Below are positions 25,287 to 34,423 of a stretch of DNA of 52,959 nucleotides, piece after piece. How positions within the stretch are numbered: position 1 is the stretch's first letter; each line of letters starts with the position of its first letter. The notes beneath the pieces were generated by a model. The model ran no database searches. It was not told the DNA's origin and worked only from the letters and a program-made list of their open reading frames with translations. Origin of the DNA: CATOSD01 sp034422735 (GTDB lineage Bacteria; Chloroflexota; Dehalococcoidia; Lucifugimonadales; CATOSD01); the NCBI GenBank assembly GCA_034422735.1, contig DAOUJL010000040.1, forward strand, positions 1-52,959. Direction: 5' to 3'. A program made the translations under genes and the position numbers.

Positions 25287-27272
25287 TCACGCCCCGGCGG
25301 CGCGGGTGTTCGCCGGGAGACGCAGCGTGGACGGCGACGGCTGGCGGCGCGGCGAGATGGCGAGCAGCACGCCCAGCGCGAGCACCGGCCCCGACGCCCA
25401 CATCCACCACACCATCGGGTTGATGAGGACGCGGAAGATGGCTGAGCCGTCGTCGTTGAACTCGGACGGCACCAGGTAGAAGTCCTCCACCGGCGTGCTG
25501 CGAATCGCGCCCCGCGTGGAGGCGATGCGGAACTCGGGATAGACGGCGCGGAACGGGTACATCCTGCCCAGGTACTCGTCGCCCTCGTACACGTCGAACT
25601 CCGCCGTCTCCTCCGTCCGGTCCGGGAACTCCACGGTGGTCACGCCGACGTAGGTGAACGAGTAGTCGCCCAGCGTCGCGGTCTCGTTCGGCGACATGGC
25701 CACGTCGCGCTGCGCGCTGTAGAACGACGACGCGGTCGCGCCTACCGCCAGCATGATGATGGCCAGGTGCACCACGTAGCCGCCGTACCGCGGCCGGTTG
25801 CCCGAAAGCAGCCTGCCGAACGCCAGCGCGTAGTTCTCGCCCCTGCCGTGCCGCACCCGGACGCCGCGCGCCCATTCGTGCGCGATGCCCGTCAACACCA
25901 GCGCGTAGGTCGCCAGCGCCACGAGCGCCGGAATCTGCCTCACGCCGACCGCGAACAGCACGACACTTGCGACCGCCGCCGCGATGAGCGGGTAGCGCAG
26001 CGTCCGCACGAGGTTGCGCGGCGTCGCCCTCCGCCAGGGCAGCAGCGGCCCGACGCCCATCAGGAACACTATCGCGAGCAGCAGCGGGCCGTTGATGCGG
26101 TTGAAGAACGGCGCGCCCACCGTCAGCGTCACGTCCTGGGCCGCCTCCGAGAACACCGGGAAGATGGTGCCCCACAGCGTGACGAACGCCACCACCAGGA
26201 AGAGCACGTTCTGCGCCAGGAACGCGCTCTCTCGCGACAGCAGCGAGTCCAGCCCTTCCCGGCTCCGCAGCGAGTCCATGCGCCACACGAACGCCGCCAG
26301 CGACAGGATGAGCGTGCTCGCCATGAATGCCAGGAACAGCCAGCCCATCGTGGACTGCGCGAACGAGTGGACCGAGGGCACGGGCCCGCCGCGGTTGATG
26401 AACATGCCCATCTGCGCCAGGGTGAACGCCACGATGATGAGCACCATGTTCCAGGTGCGGAACATGCCCCGCCGCTTCTGCACCATTATCGAGTGGACGA
26501 ACGCGGTCAGCGCGAGCCAGGGCAGCAGCGCGGAGTTCTCCACAGGGTCCCAGGCCCAGTACCCGCCCCAGCCCAGTATGGTGTACGCCCACCAGCTACC
26601 GAGAAGCAGGCCGCAGGTCAGGATGAGCCACGAAATCATAGCCCAGGTCCTGCCCAGATCGACCCACTCGTCCCGTCCGCCGCGCCGGGCGAGCAGCGCG
26701 CCCATAGCGATGCTGAATGGAATCGCGACGACGATCAGCCCGGTCATCTGCATGGGCGGATGTATGAACATCCCGAAGTGCACCAGCAGCGGGTTTATGC
26801 CCTGGCCGTCGGGAGGCGTGATGGGCAGCCGTTCCAGCGGGTTGGCGAAGAACACGATGATGGCCAGGAAGAACGCCAGCACGAGCGCCATGATCCCGGT
26901 GGCGTAGGGCGCGGTGTAGGGCAACTTTCGGCGTATGCTCAGCACTGCGACGGTGGCGATAAGCGCGAACACCCCTGCCAGGAACAGCAGCGAGCCGGCG
27001 TTGCCCGCGTAGAATGCGACCCACGTGTAGGCCCTGGGCATGGCGAGGTTGCTGTTCTCGGCGACGTAGCGAATGCTGAAGTCGCTGGTGACGAACGCGT
27101 ACACCAGCGCGGCTGAGGACACCACCAGCAGCGGGGGCACGGCGTAGAAGGCGTAGCGCCCGCTGACCGAGAGCTCGGGTATGCGTCGCCATGCGGCCGC
27201 GAACGACGCCACCGCCGCGTAGACGGCCGTGAGCAGCGCGATGGGCAGGGCGATCTGGCCTGCTTCGATCAT
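25287..27272 (-). CDS. ccmF: cytochrome c-type biogenesis haem lyase subunit CcmF
   Basis: 661 residues, about 15 membrane helices. The tryptophan-rich haem-handling motif WGGYWAWDPVENSALLPWL is intact near residue 230, and the conserved early HPPMQMTGL and late helix pair are present. With CcmH it attaches haem to apocytochrome c outside the membrane. It follows ccmH by 66 bases, most of them a repeat at 27283-27323 whose edge supplies the GGGGGCG that precedes the ATG. CcmA-E and G are not in the window. Confidence 0.93.
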   Translation of the reverse strand: MIEAGQIALPIALLTAVYAAVASFAAAWRRIPELSVSGRYAFYAVPPLLVVSSAALVYAFVTSDFSIRYVAENSNLAMPRAYTWVAFYAGNAGSLLFLAGVFALIATVAVLSIRRKLPYTAPYATGIMALVLAFFLAIIVFFANPLERLPITPPDGQGINPLLVHFGMFIHPPMQMTGLIVVAIPFSIAMGALLARRGGRDEWVDLGRTWAMISWLILTCGLLLGSWWAYTILGWGGYWAWDPVENSALLPWLALTAFVHSIMVQKRRGMFRTWNMVLIIVAFTLAQMGMFINRGGPVPSVHSFAQSTMGWLFLAFMASTLILSLAAFVWRMDSLRSREGLDSLLSRESAFLAQNVLFLVVAFVTLWGTIFPVFSEAAQDVTLTVGAPFFNRINGPLLLAIVFLMGVGPLLPWRRATPRNLVRTLRYPLIAAAVASVVLFAVGVRQIPALVALATYALVLTGIAHEWARGVRVRHGRGENYALAFGRLLSGNRPRYGGYVVHLAIIMLAVGATASSFYSAQRDVAMSPNETATLGDYSFTYVGVTTVEFPDRTEETAEFDVYEGDEYLGRMYPFRAVYPEFRIASTRGAIRSTPVEDFYLVPSEFNDDGSAIFRVLINPMVWWMWASGPVLALGVLLAISPRRQPSPSTLRLPANTRAAGA

Positions 27273-27282
27273 GCTATCTACG

Positions 27283-27323
27283 CCCCCTCTCCCCCGACGG
27301 GAGAGGGCTGGGGTGAGGGTGAA
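27283..27323 (+). repeat. dispersed palindromic repeat, family A variant
   Basis: CCCCCTCTCCCCCGACGGGA then GAGGGCTGGGGTGAGGGTGAA. Variant with CTCTCC/GGAGAG arms, also at 34453 and (reversed) 37007. Confidence 0.8.
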
Positions 27324-27338
27324 GCCCGTGGGAAGCCA

Positions 27339-27860
27339 CTATCTCCTCAAGGCCTCCTCGACGCGCGCAAAGTACTCCTCGCTCTCCTCGTCCGTAAGCC
27401 GCGCCTCCGGTTCGGGCGCCCTGCGGCGCATAGTCCGCAGCGCGATCACGAGCGCCACGAGCGCCGCCGCCAGCGCGACCGGCGGTCCGGCCCACGCCAG
27501 CAGGCTGAACCCGGACGCGGGAGGCTCCATGATCACGCTCGGCCCGTAACTCTCTACGAAATAGTCCGTGATCTGCTCCTCGCTCCAGCCCTGTGCCAGC
27601 CTGTCCCGCACGACGCCGCGCATCTGCGCCGAGAGCGGGTTGCGCGACTGGTCGATGGACTCGCCCGGGCACACAGGGCACATGATGGCGCGGTTCAGCC
27701 GCTGCTCCCTCTGCTCGAGCGTGGGTACCTCGGACGCCGAGTCGCACGCCAGGCCGAACAGCGCCAGGCACAGCGCCGCGAGCGCCGCCGCGACTCGGAC
27801 GGACCGGCGCCGGCCCGCGCCGACGCCCCCGCTGGATTGCACAGGCCGACTCCGCATCAT
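27339..27860 (-). CDS. ccmH: cytochrome c-type biogenesis protein CcmH/CycL/NrfF
   Basis: 173 residues. A lipoprotein-like signal (LFGLACD) is followed by the CcmH domain with redox motif MCPVCPGESIDQSRN, then YFVESYGPSVIMEPP and a second membrane helix. It reduces or holds the CXXCH motif of apocytochrome c for haem ligation by CcmF. First gene of the minus-strand group, divergent from the ATPase gene at 27963. Confidence 0.92.
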   Translation of the reverse strand: MMRSRPVQSSGGVGAGRRRSVRVAAALAALCLALFGLACDSASEVPTLEQREQRLNRAIMCPVCPGESIDQSRNPLSAQMRGVVRDRLAQGWSEEQITDYFVESYGPSVIMEPPASGFSLLAWAGPPVALAAALVALVIALRTMRRRAPEPEARLTDEESEEYFARVEEALRR

Positions 27861-27920
27861 GGTCGGATAATGGTATCACACAACCGCCGGACCGGGCCGC
27901 GCCACCGCTGCCGCGCGCTC

Positions 27921-27932
27921 TGCTATAATTGC
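27921..27932 (+). promoter_or_regulatory. extended -10 promoter of the DRTGG-ATPase gene
   Basis: TGCTATAATTGC, identical to the element upstream of the MFS gene (minus, 10251-10262). Initiation near 27936 would leave a leader of about 27 bases containing AAGGAG ahead of the ATG. Confidence 0.6.
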
Positions 27933-27962
27933 CCGCGCAAGAGTTCAACGCAAGGAGACGAC

Positions 27963-28961
27963 ATGGCCGTGCTCATCGTCGCGTCGGACGCTGAGGGAGT
28001 GGGCAAGACGGCCCTGTGCGCCGCGCTGGCGCATCTGCTGGGCCGCAAGGGCGTCCGCGCCGCCGTGTGCAAGCCGATTGCCGCGGAGGGCCTCGCCGCC
28101 GATGATGACGCCGACCCGCGCGTGTACGCCGGCCTGCTCGGCCAGCCGTCCGGCTCCGCCCCGCTGGGCCCGCCCGCCGGGGAGCTTACTCCTGAGACCA
28201 TCGCCGATATACGGGCCGCGGTGGAGAGCGCCGGAAGCGACGCCGACGTGACGATCGTGGAGAGCAGCAGCGCCCTCTCGCCCCGCGACACGCGGGCGCT
28301 CGCCGACGCCATCGACGCCCGCGTGCTGGTTGTCGGCAGGCACTCCCCGGACCTAGCTGAGACGTTCAGCGCCTGGCGCGACGCGCTGGAGGAGCGCGCC
28401 GCCGGCGGCATCGCCAACTGCGTGACTCGCTACGCCGGCGCACAGGCCGAGGCCGAACTTCGCGCCCGCTCCGAGCTCCCCGTGCTCGGCGTCATTCCCG
28501 AACAGCGCCGCCTGCTCTCTCCCAGCGTCCGCGATGTTACGCGACACCTGGACGGGCGGTTGCTGAACGACTGCGAGGACGACGCGCTGGTGGAGCGGTT
28601 CATGACGCTGGGGTTTTCGATGGACCCGGGCGAGCTGTACTTCGGAATGCACGACGACAAGGCGGTGATAATCAGGGGAGACCGCCCGGACATTCAGATG
28701 GCGGCGCTGATGACGTCCACGGTCTGCCTCATCTGCACCGAGGGCAAGGAGCCTATCGAGTACGTGCAGAACGAGGCGGAGCTTGACGAGGTGCCGATCA
28801 TCATCGTGGAGCCGGGCACTCTGGACACGATGGATGCCCTAGCCACGCTTACCGACGCCGCCCGCTTCGACCATCCTCAGAAGCTGGATGCGTTCGCGCG
28901 GCTGCTGGAGGAACGCGCCGACCTGCCGTCGCTCTGGTCCCGGCTGGGGTTACAGCTCTAG
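27963..28961 (+). CDS. BioD-like AAA ATPase with DRTGG domain (Pta N-terminal-like)
   Basis: 332 residues. The first half is a P-loop fold with EGVGKTALCAALAHLL; the second half (about 210-320) is a DRTGG-type domain: LGFSMDPGELYFG, VIIRGDRPDIQMAAL, CLICTEGKEP. Same layout as the regulatory front part of long phosphotransacetylases, without the catalytic part, and as stand-alone cofactor-sensing ATPases. Its role is unclear; acetyl-phosphate or nucleotide sensing is inference. AAGGAG precedes the ATG. It overlaps the convergent CoxM-like gene by four bases. Confidence 0.8.
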   Translation: MAVLIVASDAEGVGKTALCAALAHLLGRKGVRAAVCKPIAAEGLAADDDADPRVYAGLLGQPSGSAPLGPPAGELTPETIADIRAAVESAGSDADVTIVESSSALSPRDTRALADAIDARVLVVGRHSPDLAETFSAWRDALEERAAGGIANCVTRYAGAQAEAELRARSELPVLGVIPEQRRLLSPSVRDVTRHLDGRLLNDCEDDALVERFMTLGFSMDPGELYFGMHDDKAVIIRGDRPDIQMAALMTSTVCLICTEGKEPIEYVQNEAELDEVPIIIVEPGTLDTMDALATLTDAARFDHPQKLDAFARLLEERADLPSLWSRLGLQL

Positions 28962-29824
28962 CCGGCCCTGGCCGCCGCCTGCCGTATCGCCCTGGCGGCG
29001 AACACCGACGTCAGATGCGCCCTGTATTCCGCCGAGGCGTGGATGTCGTCCAGGTAGTCGATTCCCGCGCCCGCCTGTGCCGCCGCCGCGCTGACCGCCG
29101 CGTCGTCGAGCCGCGATCCGCGTAGCGCCGCTTCCGCAGCCGCCGCCCTGGTCGCGACCGGGCCCGCGCCCGTTACGCCGATACTCGCCTGTTCGCAAAC
29201 GCCGTTGGAGTCCAGTGAGACCACCGCCGCGACGCCCACGATGGCGTAGTGCGAGGCCTTGTTGCCGAACTTGGCGTAGGCGCTGCCCGATCCGGCGGGT
29301 AGCGCGGGAATGGCGATCTCGTTGAGTATCTCGTTCGGCGCGAGGGCCGTGGTCAGCAGGTCGACGAAGAAGTCGTCCGCGCTCAGCGTGCGGTGATCGC
29401 CGGTGCTGCTGGTGATGAGGCGCGCGTTTAGCGCGATCGCCACCGCGGGAAGGTCGCCCGCGGGGTCGGCGTGGGAGAGGCTGCCGCCAATGGTGCCCAT
29501 GTTGCGCACCTGCGGGTCGGCCACCTGGGACGCCGCCTCGGCAAGCACGGGCGCCCGCGCCGCCACCAGGTCCGAGGACTCGAGCTGGGCGTAGGTGGTC
29601 ATCGCGCCTATCGCGAGGCCGCCGTTCTCTTCGCGGATGTAGGCCATGTCGCCGATTCTGCCCAGGTCGATGACGACCTGCGGCTCGGACAGCCGCAACT
29701 TCATCAGCGGAATCAGGCTGTGGCCGCCGGCCAGCAGCTTGGCGTCCTCGCCGTGCTGTTCCAGCAACTCGGCCGCCTCGGCGACCGACGTGGGGGCATA
29801 GTATTGGAACGAGCTTGTGACCAT
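28958..29824 (-). CDS. FAD-binding subunit of a xanthine dehydrogenase/CO dehydrogenase-type molybdoenzyme
   Basis: 288 residues, the usual length for CoxM-type medium subunits. FAD motifs AGGHSLIPLMKLRL and TIGGSLSHADPAGD are intact. It passes electrons from the Fe-S subunit to an acceptor via FAD. The small Fe-S subunit gene lies 81 bases upstream, but no molybdopterin-binding large subunit is in this window, so the substrate cannot be assigned. Confidence 0.92.
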   Translation of the reverse strand: MVTSSFQYYAPTSVAEAAELLEQHGEDAKLLAGGHSLIPLMKLRLSEPQVVIDLGRIGDMAYIREENGGLAIGAMTTYAQLESSDLVAARAPVLAEAASQVADPQVRNMGTIGGSLSHADPAGDLPAVAIALNARLITSSTGDHRTLSADDFFVDLLTTALAPNEILNEIAIPALPAGSGSAYAKFGNKASHYAIVGVAAVVSLDSNGVCEQASIGVTGAGPVATRAAAAEAALRGSRLDDAAVSAAAAQAGAGIDYLDDIHASAEYRAHLTSVFAARAIRQAAARAG

Positions 29825-29874
29825 GTTCGCCTCCTGTCCGGCGTTTGAGCCGTGGTCATCGAGTCTTGTGCAAC

Positions 29875-29899
29875 TCTCTCCTGCGGTTAGCGGAGAGGG
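29875..29899. repeat. degenerate family A-like hairpin
   Basis: CTCTCTCCTGC, GGTTA, GCGGAGAGGG forms a short hairpin between the two molybdoenzyme subunit genes, resembling the stem of the family A variant. Confidence 0.4.
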
Positions 29900-29905
29900 T
29901 GCGAC

Positions 29906-30376
<471 letters not shown>

Positions 30377-30484
30377 GAGTTACCCTCCAATCGGGAAGAT
30401 AGACGTAGGCGCGGGCCATAGGCCGGACGCCTTCGGCTGTGGCAGCATTCTATAGGAAATCGGCGCTACGGGGCAACTGACGAC

Positions 30485-30517
30485 CAGCCCCCTCTCCCGC
30501 GAAGGAGAGGGGGCTGG
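30485..30517 (-). terminator. palindromic hairpin downstream of the Thr-Pro surface protein gene
   Basis: CAGCCCCCTCTCC, CGCGAA, GGAGAGGGGGCTG is a perfect 13-base stem, again a family A-type element. It lies 49 bases after the minus-strand stop at 30567 and may end that transcript, although no U-tract follows. Confidence 0.5.
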
Positions 30518-30566
30518 CGAGCAACGACTATGCTAGGCCGCGCGGTTTCCGCGCTGGCTGCCGGCT

Positions 30567-31670
30567 CTATCTTCTGCGGTTGGCGTTCATGTAGAGGCCC
30601 ACACCGACGAGCACTACGATCAGCACGACGACAATCACGCCGACCAGCACTATCGGGAAGCCGCCGCCCGCGTCCTCAGGCTCTTCCGGCGCCGGAGGAG
30701 TCGTCGGCTCCGGCGGCGGAGCGGTGGGTACGGCCGTCGCTGTGGGTTCGGGCGTGGCCGTTGGCTCGGGCGTGGCGGTGGGCACCGGCGTGGCGGTGGG
30801 TTCCGGCGTGGCCGTAGGTTCCGGCGTGGCTGTGGGTACCGGTGTCGCCGTAGGTTCCGGCGTGGCCGTCGGCTCTGGTGTGGCGGTGGGCACCGGCGTG
30901 GCCGTAGGTTCCGGCGTTGCGGTGGGCACCGGCGTGTTGGTGGGTTCCGGCGTAGGCGTGGGCAGCCCGGTGAAGATCAGGTTCGCCGTCTCGAACATGT
31001 TGGGCTGGAACACCAGGTCCGTCGGCGAGGACGCGGCAACGCCGTTCAGTTCGAACGTAACGCTCATGCCGACAAATGCCTCGGTCTTGGGGTCCACTAT
31101 GAGGTTACTGTAGCTTTCGCCGTCGATGCGGGCGGGCTCGGACGTGTAGTCACCGATGCGGGCGACCAGCACTGCGTCGGCGGGCACTCCGGAGCCTGCC
31201 GCGGCGATCTGGCCTGAGAACACCGTGGGCGCCACAGTCACCGGCGTGGGTGTGGGCGTCGGTTCCGGCAACTGCGAGAACGTCAGCGAGAAGCCGTCCT
31301 TGATCTCCGGTACGGCGCTGGCGGTCAATCGGGCAGTCTCGTTAGCCTTAACGACGCCGTCCAGGAAGAAGTCGATCGTCCTGTCCGTGAACGACGCGTC
31401 GGGAGCGATCACGATAAGGTCCGAGTACATTCCGCCGGACACCGTTACGGGCTCGGACTCGTACTCGTCGCCGATGCGCGCTACGATTGTCGAGCCGTCG
31501 GGCGCGGGGTCGCCCGCGACGGTCGCTGTGCCCGAGTAGATCTTGGGAAGGGGAGGCGGGGACTGCGCCATGGCCGGTGCGGCCGCCCACACGGCGGCCA
31601 GCAGCGCCAGCGCCGCCACTCCAAGCAGCGCCAGCACGCTCCTGTTCGTCCTGAAGTCGAACGAGTTCAT
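30567..31670 (-). CDS. secreted Thr-Pro-rich surface protein with C-terminal membrane anchor
   Basis: 367 residues. Signal peptide ends APAMAQ. Two tandem about 95-residue modules (YSGTATVAGDPAPDGSTI..., FSGQIAAAGSGVPADAVL...), each with VARIGD and a SEP-Y-NLIV core, are followed by a long PEPTAT/PVPTAT spacer and a C-terminal helix with a RRR stop-transfer tail. It is probably displayed on the cell surface; the module family is not one I can name. ATG at 31670 follows GGAGG by eight bases. A much longer open frame runs upstream but is antisense to rph and the hydrolase gene and is not real. Confidence 0.8.
   Translation of the reverse strand: MNSFDFRTNRSVLALLGVAALALLAAVWAAAPAMAQSPPPLPKIYSGTATVAGDPAPDGSTIVARIGDEYESEPVTVSGGMYSDLIVIAPDASFTDRTIDFFLDGVVKANETARLTASAVPEIKDGFSLTFSQLPEPTPTPTPVTVAPTVFSGQIAAAGSGVPADAVLVARIGDYTSEPARIDGESYSNLIVDPKTEAFVGMSVTFELNGVAASSPTDLVFQPNMFETANLIFTGLPTPTPEPTNTPVPTATPEPTATPVPTATPEPTATPEPTATPVPTATPEPTATPEPTATPVPTATPEPTATPEPTATAVPTAPPPEPTTPPAPEEPEDAGGGFPIVLVGVIVVVLIVVLVGVGLYMNANRRR
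30724..30960 (-). repeat. coding tandem repeat (Thr-Pro spacer)
   Basis: Units of 12 and 18 bases build a 54-base higher-order unit coding PEPTATPEPTATPVPTAT, about four copies with small changes. Such an array can change length by recombination or slippage without breaking the frame. Confidence 0.75.
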
Positions 31671-31719
31671 TATAAGTTCCTCCAGAAAATCGGAAAGTTT
31701 CCGTACACGTACAAAATAT

Positions 31720-31747
31720 ATTATAACTAAAACCTGCATTTCGTCTA
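31720..31747 (-). promoter_or_regulatory. likely promoter of the Thr-Pro surface protein gene
   Basis: Minus strand TAGACG (31742-31747), 16 bases, then TATAAT (31720-31725). This is an AT-rich island unlike its surroundings. It gives a leader of about 45 bases carrying GGAGG. Confidence 0.45.
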
Positions 31748-31796
31748 CGTAAAAGTCAGCGATTCTCAAGTACTTTGCGCGCCGTCCGGCCCACGC

Positions 31797-31835
31797 TTTC
31801 CCTTCGTCATTCTGTCCCCCGAGCCGGAATCCAAC
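31797..31835. repeat. family B dispersed repeat fragment
   Basis: CCCTTCGTCATTCTGTCCCC followed by CGAGCCGGAATCCAACGC; matches the CGTCATTC...CCGGAATCCA layout of the widespread intergenic element, without the perfect stem. Confidence 0.45.
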
Positions 31836-31883
31836 GCGGCCAACCAGTGGTTCGCGCCCCCGCGACGCGCAGCTGGCCGCGGA

Positions 31884-31921
31884 CGCAAAGAAGGGGCCTT
31901 CGAGTCTGCCCCGAAGGCCCC
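31884..31921 (-). terminator. terminator after rph
   Basis: Perfect 10-base stem GGGGCCTTCG/CGAAGGCCCC (31893-31902 with 31912-31921), then TTCTTTG on the minus strand. About 88 bases downstream of the rph stop. Confidence 0.6.
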
Positions 31922-32008
31922 GTGGCGGAGGTACTTCCTGACCGCGAGCCGCTTCAAGCGGCGGGCGGGCCGACCACACCTTTCCTTTGGGTGGTTCGCG
32001 AACAACGC

Positions 32009-32719
32009 CTACCGGCCCAGCGCCTCCCGCTGCGCCGCCAGCAGACTGTCTATGCCGCGCTTGCCCAGTGCGAGCATGGCGTCGAGCGTGGTGCGGGAGA
32101 ACGGCGCTCCCTCCGCCGTGCCCTGCACCTCCACGAAGTCGCCCGCGTCCGTCATTACGATGTTCACGTCCACCTCGGCCGTGGAGTCCTCCTCGTAGCA
32201 CAGGTCCAGCAGCACCTCGCCGTCCACCACGCCCACGCTCGTCGCGGCCAGGGCGGCCCTCAGCGGCGAGCCGGACAACTCGCCGCGCGCGGCCATGCCG
32301 TCCAGCGCCTGGCGCAGCGCGACGTACGCGCCGGTAATCGCGGCGGTGCGAGTGCCGCCGTCCGCCTGCAGCACGTCGCAGTCGACCGTGAGCGTTCGCT
32401 CGCCCAGCGCCCGCAGGTCCACCACGGCCCGCAGCGACCGTCCAATGAGCCGCTGTATCTCCCTGGCGCGGCCACCGGACGAGGCGCTGCGCGGCGTGCG
32501 GGTAAGCGTGGAGCGGGGCAGCATGGCGTACTCCGCCGTGAGCCAGCCCTGCCCCCGGCCGCGCAGGAAGCGCGGAACGCCCTCCTCGACGCTCACCGCG
32601 CACAGCACGCGGGTGTCGCCCGTCGAAATGAGCGCCGAGCCTTCGGCGTAGGCCAGCGCGCCCGTTTCGATACGCACGGGCCGCAGGTCGCCTGGGGAGC
32701 GTCCGTCGATTCGGGTCAT
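32009..32719 (-). CDS. rph: ribonuclease PH
   Basis: 236 residues, normal length. A phosphate-dependent 3'-5' exonuclease that trims tRNA 3' ends. It starts RIDGRSPGDLRPVRIETG, with conserved GDTRVLCAVSVEEGVP, GRGQGWLTAEYAMLP and LDLCYEEDSTAEVDVN. GGAGG is five bases before the ATG. It lies 24 bases after the hydrolase gene, so probably co-transcribed, and is followed by a strong terminator. Confidence 0.96.
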   Translation of the reverse strand: MTRIDGRSPGDLRPVRIETGALAYAEGSALISTGDTRVLCAVSVEEGVPRFLRGRGQGWLTAEYAMLPRSTLTRTPRSASSGGRAREIQRLIGRSLRAVVDLRALGERTLTVDCDVLQADGGTRTAAITGAYVALRQALDGMAARGELSGSPLRAALAATSVGVVDGEVLLDLCYEEDSTAEVDVNIVMTDAGDFVEVQGTAEGAPFSRTTLDAMLALGKRGIDSLLAAQREALGR

Positions 32720-32743
32720 CGCGGCCTCCGGTTCTACGCTCCG

Positions 32744-34423
32744 CTATCCAGCCGGGATGACGGGCAGCAATACATGGGACGGGTAGTCGCGGGAGTGCTC
32801 GACCCGCTGGCGCGCCTGCCGCATATCGGTGTCTGTGGCCAGGTCGTTGCCGGTGTTGAGATTGCGGTCGAAGCGCGGGAAGTTGGACGACGAGACCTCG
32901 ATCCGGATGCTGTGGCCCTTCTTGAAGACGTTGCCGGTGACGGCGAGGTCTATCTCGTACTCGTAGACAAGCCCGGGTTGGAGCAGCGTCGGCTCGGTGA
33001 AGCTGTCGCGGTAGCGCGCGCGAATGATGCCGTCGCACAGGTTCTTTGCGTATCCGGTCGGCGAAACGTCCACCAGCTTGGCGCTCCAGTCGGTGTCGGG
33101 ACCGTCGGTGGCGGCGTACAGCACCACGATTATGGGCCCGGTGACCTCCAGGTCCTGCTCCAGCGGCTCGCTGGTGTAGCAGAGCACGTCGGCCCTCATT
33201 TCGACCGGACGCTGGTCGTACGGACCCCAGGGCACGATGTGGGGCGAGCAGCAGTTGTTGCCGCCCATCGTCTGCACCGGAAAGGCGGGATCGTAGGTGA
33301 AGTGGTCGGCCTGCTCGTCGCCCGGCGCCTCGCGCGACAGCGCGCCGTCGCCGAGCAGCGTGTTGGCCCCGCCGGAGGAGTGCAGATACCACTTCTGCCA
33401 GTCGGTTCTCGCGAGCGGCCACTCGTGCTCGTCGCGCCACTCGTTCACGCCCATGATGAACAGCTTGAGCGGCGGCTCGTTCGCTATCCCGTTGTCGATG
33501 CCGCGCAGCCAGTAGTCGAACCAGCGCAGCTCCAGCGACTCCAGGTCGTAAAGCGAGTTCGCGCCGAAGTCCACGTCGCCCGTCTTGGTGGACGTGCTGA
33601 GGGCGTGGGGCCACGGGCCGACGATGAGCCGCGACTGCCGGGCCTGCGGCGTGAGTCCGCGTCGCTTCAGGCCGTTGAAGTTGATGAAGGTGTTCTGGGA
33701 GTACAGGTCGTACCAGCCGCCCATGATGAGCGCGGGCGCGGCCATCTGGTCGAACTTCTCCTCGACGTTGACGGTCTCCCAGTAAGGGCCGTACTCGGTG
33801 TGGGTGGCCCAGTCTTTCCAGAACTGCAGCGACCTCCCCGCGAGCTGGTCCATGTCCACGAGCGGCAGCGAGCGAAACGCCTCGGTCCAGTTGTGGTAGT
33901 CGATGCTCTGTGCGGTGCGCCCGTTCGTGCGCATCCCCCAGGTGAGCGCGACGTTGAGCTGGAAGGCGCCGCCCGGGCGGATCAGTCCCGTGTACAGGTC
34001 CGCGCACATCACGCGCGGGGCGAGGCATTTCAGGAACTCGCTGCGGTGGGGCGCGCTCTGCCACTGCACCCAGCCCAGGTACGACCCGCCCGCCATGCCT
34101 ATCTTGCCGTCGCTCCAGGACTGCCGGCCTATCCACTCCTGCGTGTCGAAGCCGTCCTCGCCGTGGTTGAACAGCGCGTAGTGCACGCCGTCGGAGTCCC
34201 AGCGGCCTCGCACGTCCTGGATCACGCAGGCATAGCCGTGGTTCGCCAGTCGTATGCCCTTCTCGATCATCGGCGCCGTGTTGTTGTCGTACGGCGTGCG
34301 CATGAGCACCGTCGGGAACTTGCCCTCAGCCCTGGGCAGGTAGATGTCCGATGACAGCTCCACGCCGTCCCGCATGGGCGTCCTCACGTTCAGACGCATC
34401 TCCACTTCGTGGTTGGGCTGCAT
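32744..34423 (-). CDS. CocE/NonD-type alpha/beta hydrolase (X-Pro dipeptidyl-peptidase S15 family)
   Basis: 559 residues. The start RTPMRDGVELSSDIYLPRA and VIQDVRGRWDSDG are family hallmarks. The catalytic Ser sits in GMAGGSYLGW; the Asp is likely in GGWYDLYSQN and the His in VGPWPHA. The C-terminal third is the jelly-roll domain. It hydrolyses esters or acyl/peptidyl bonds; the substrate is not determinable. No signal peptide. GGAGAGG precedes the ATG. Confidence 0.9.
   Translation of the reverse strand: MQPNHEVEMRLNVRTPMRDGVELSSDIYLPRAEGKFPTVLMRTPYDNNTAPMIEKGIRLANHGYACVIQDVRGRWDSDGVHYALFNHGEDGFDTQEWIGRQSWSDGKIGMAGGSYLGWVQWQSAPHRSEFLKCLAPRVMCADLYTGLIRPGGAFQLNVALTWGMRTNGRTAQSIDYHNWTEAFRSLPLVDMDQLAGRSLQFWKDWATHTEYGPYWETVNVEEKFDQMAAPALIMGGWYDLYSQNTFINFNGLKRRGLTPQARQSRLIVGPWPHALSTSTKTGDVDFGANSLYDLESLELRWFDYWLRGIDNGIANEPPLKLFIMGVNEWRDEHEWPLARTDWQKWYLHSSGGANTLLGDGALSREAPGDEQADHFTYDPAFPVQTMGGNNCCSPHIVPWGPYDQRPVEMRADVLCYTSEPLEQDLEVTGPIIVVLYAATDGPDTDWSAKLVDVSPTGYAKNLCDGIIRARYRDSFTEPTLLQPGLVYEYEIDLAVTGNVFKKGHSIRIEVSSSNFPRFDRNLNTGNDLATDTDMRQARQRVEHSRDYPSHVLLPVIPAG

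Larger units (their letters stand above)
31671..32008. other. gene-free gap with promoter, repeat and terminator
   Basis: Contains the promoter for the surface protein (31720-31747), a family B repeat fragment (31797-31835) and a strong hairpin terminator for rph (31884-31921). An open frame on the minus strand (31766-32005) is made mostly of these elements and is not a convincing gene. Confidence 0.6.

Noticed and set aside
25063..26592. 509-residue minus-strand open frame within ccmF
   Set aside because: Shifted frame of ccmF and the following gene with Arg/Gly/Ala-biased nonsense composition.
31887..32000. Hairpin-rich stretch considered as a small structured RNA
   Set aside because: The main hairpin is best read as the rph terminator; the remaining stems are short and match no RNA family I know.
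31673..34136. Upstream extension of the Thr-Pro surface protein frame to about 1189 residues
   Set aside because: It runs out of frame through rph and the CocE-type gene on the same strand; a signal peptide and ribosome binding site define the start at 31670.
31775..34354. 859-residue plus-strand open frame
   Set aside because: Antisense to two clearly identified genes (rph and the hydrolase); composition is that of a GC-rich shadow.
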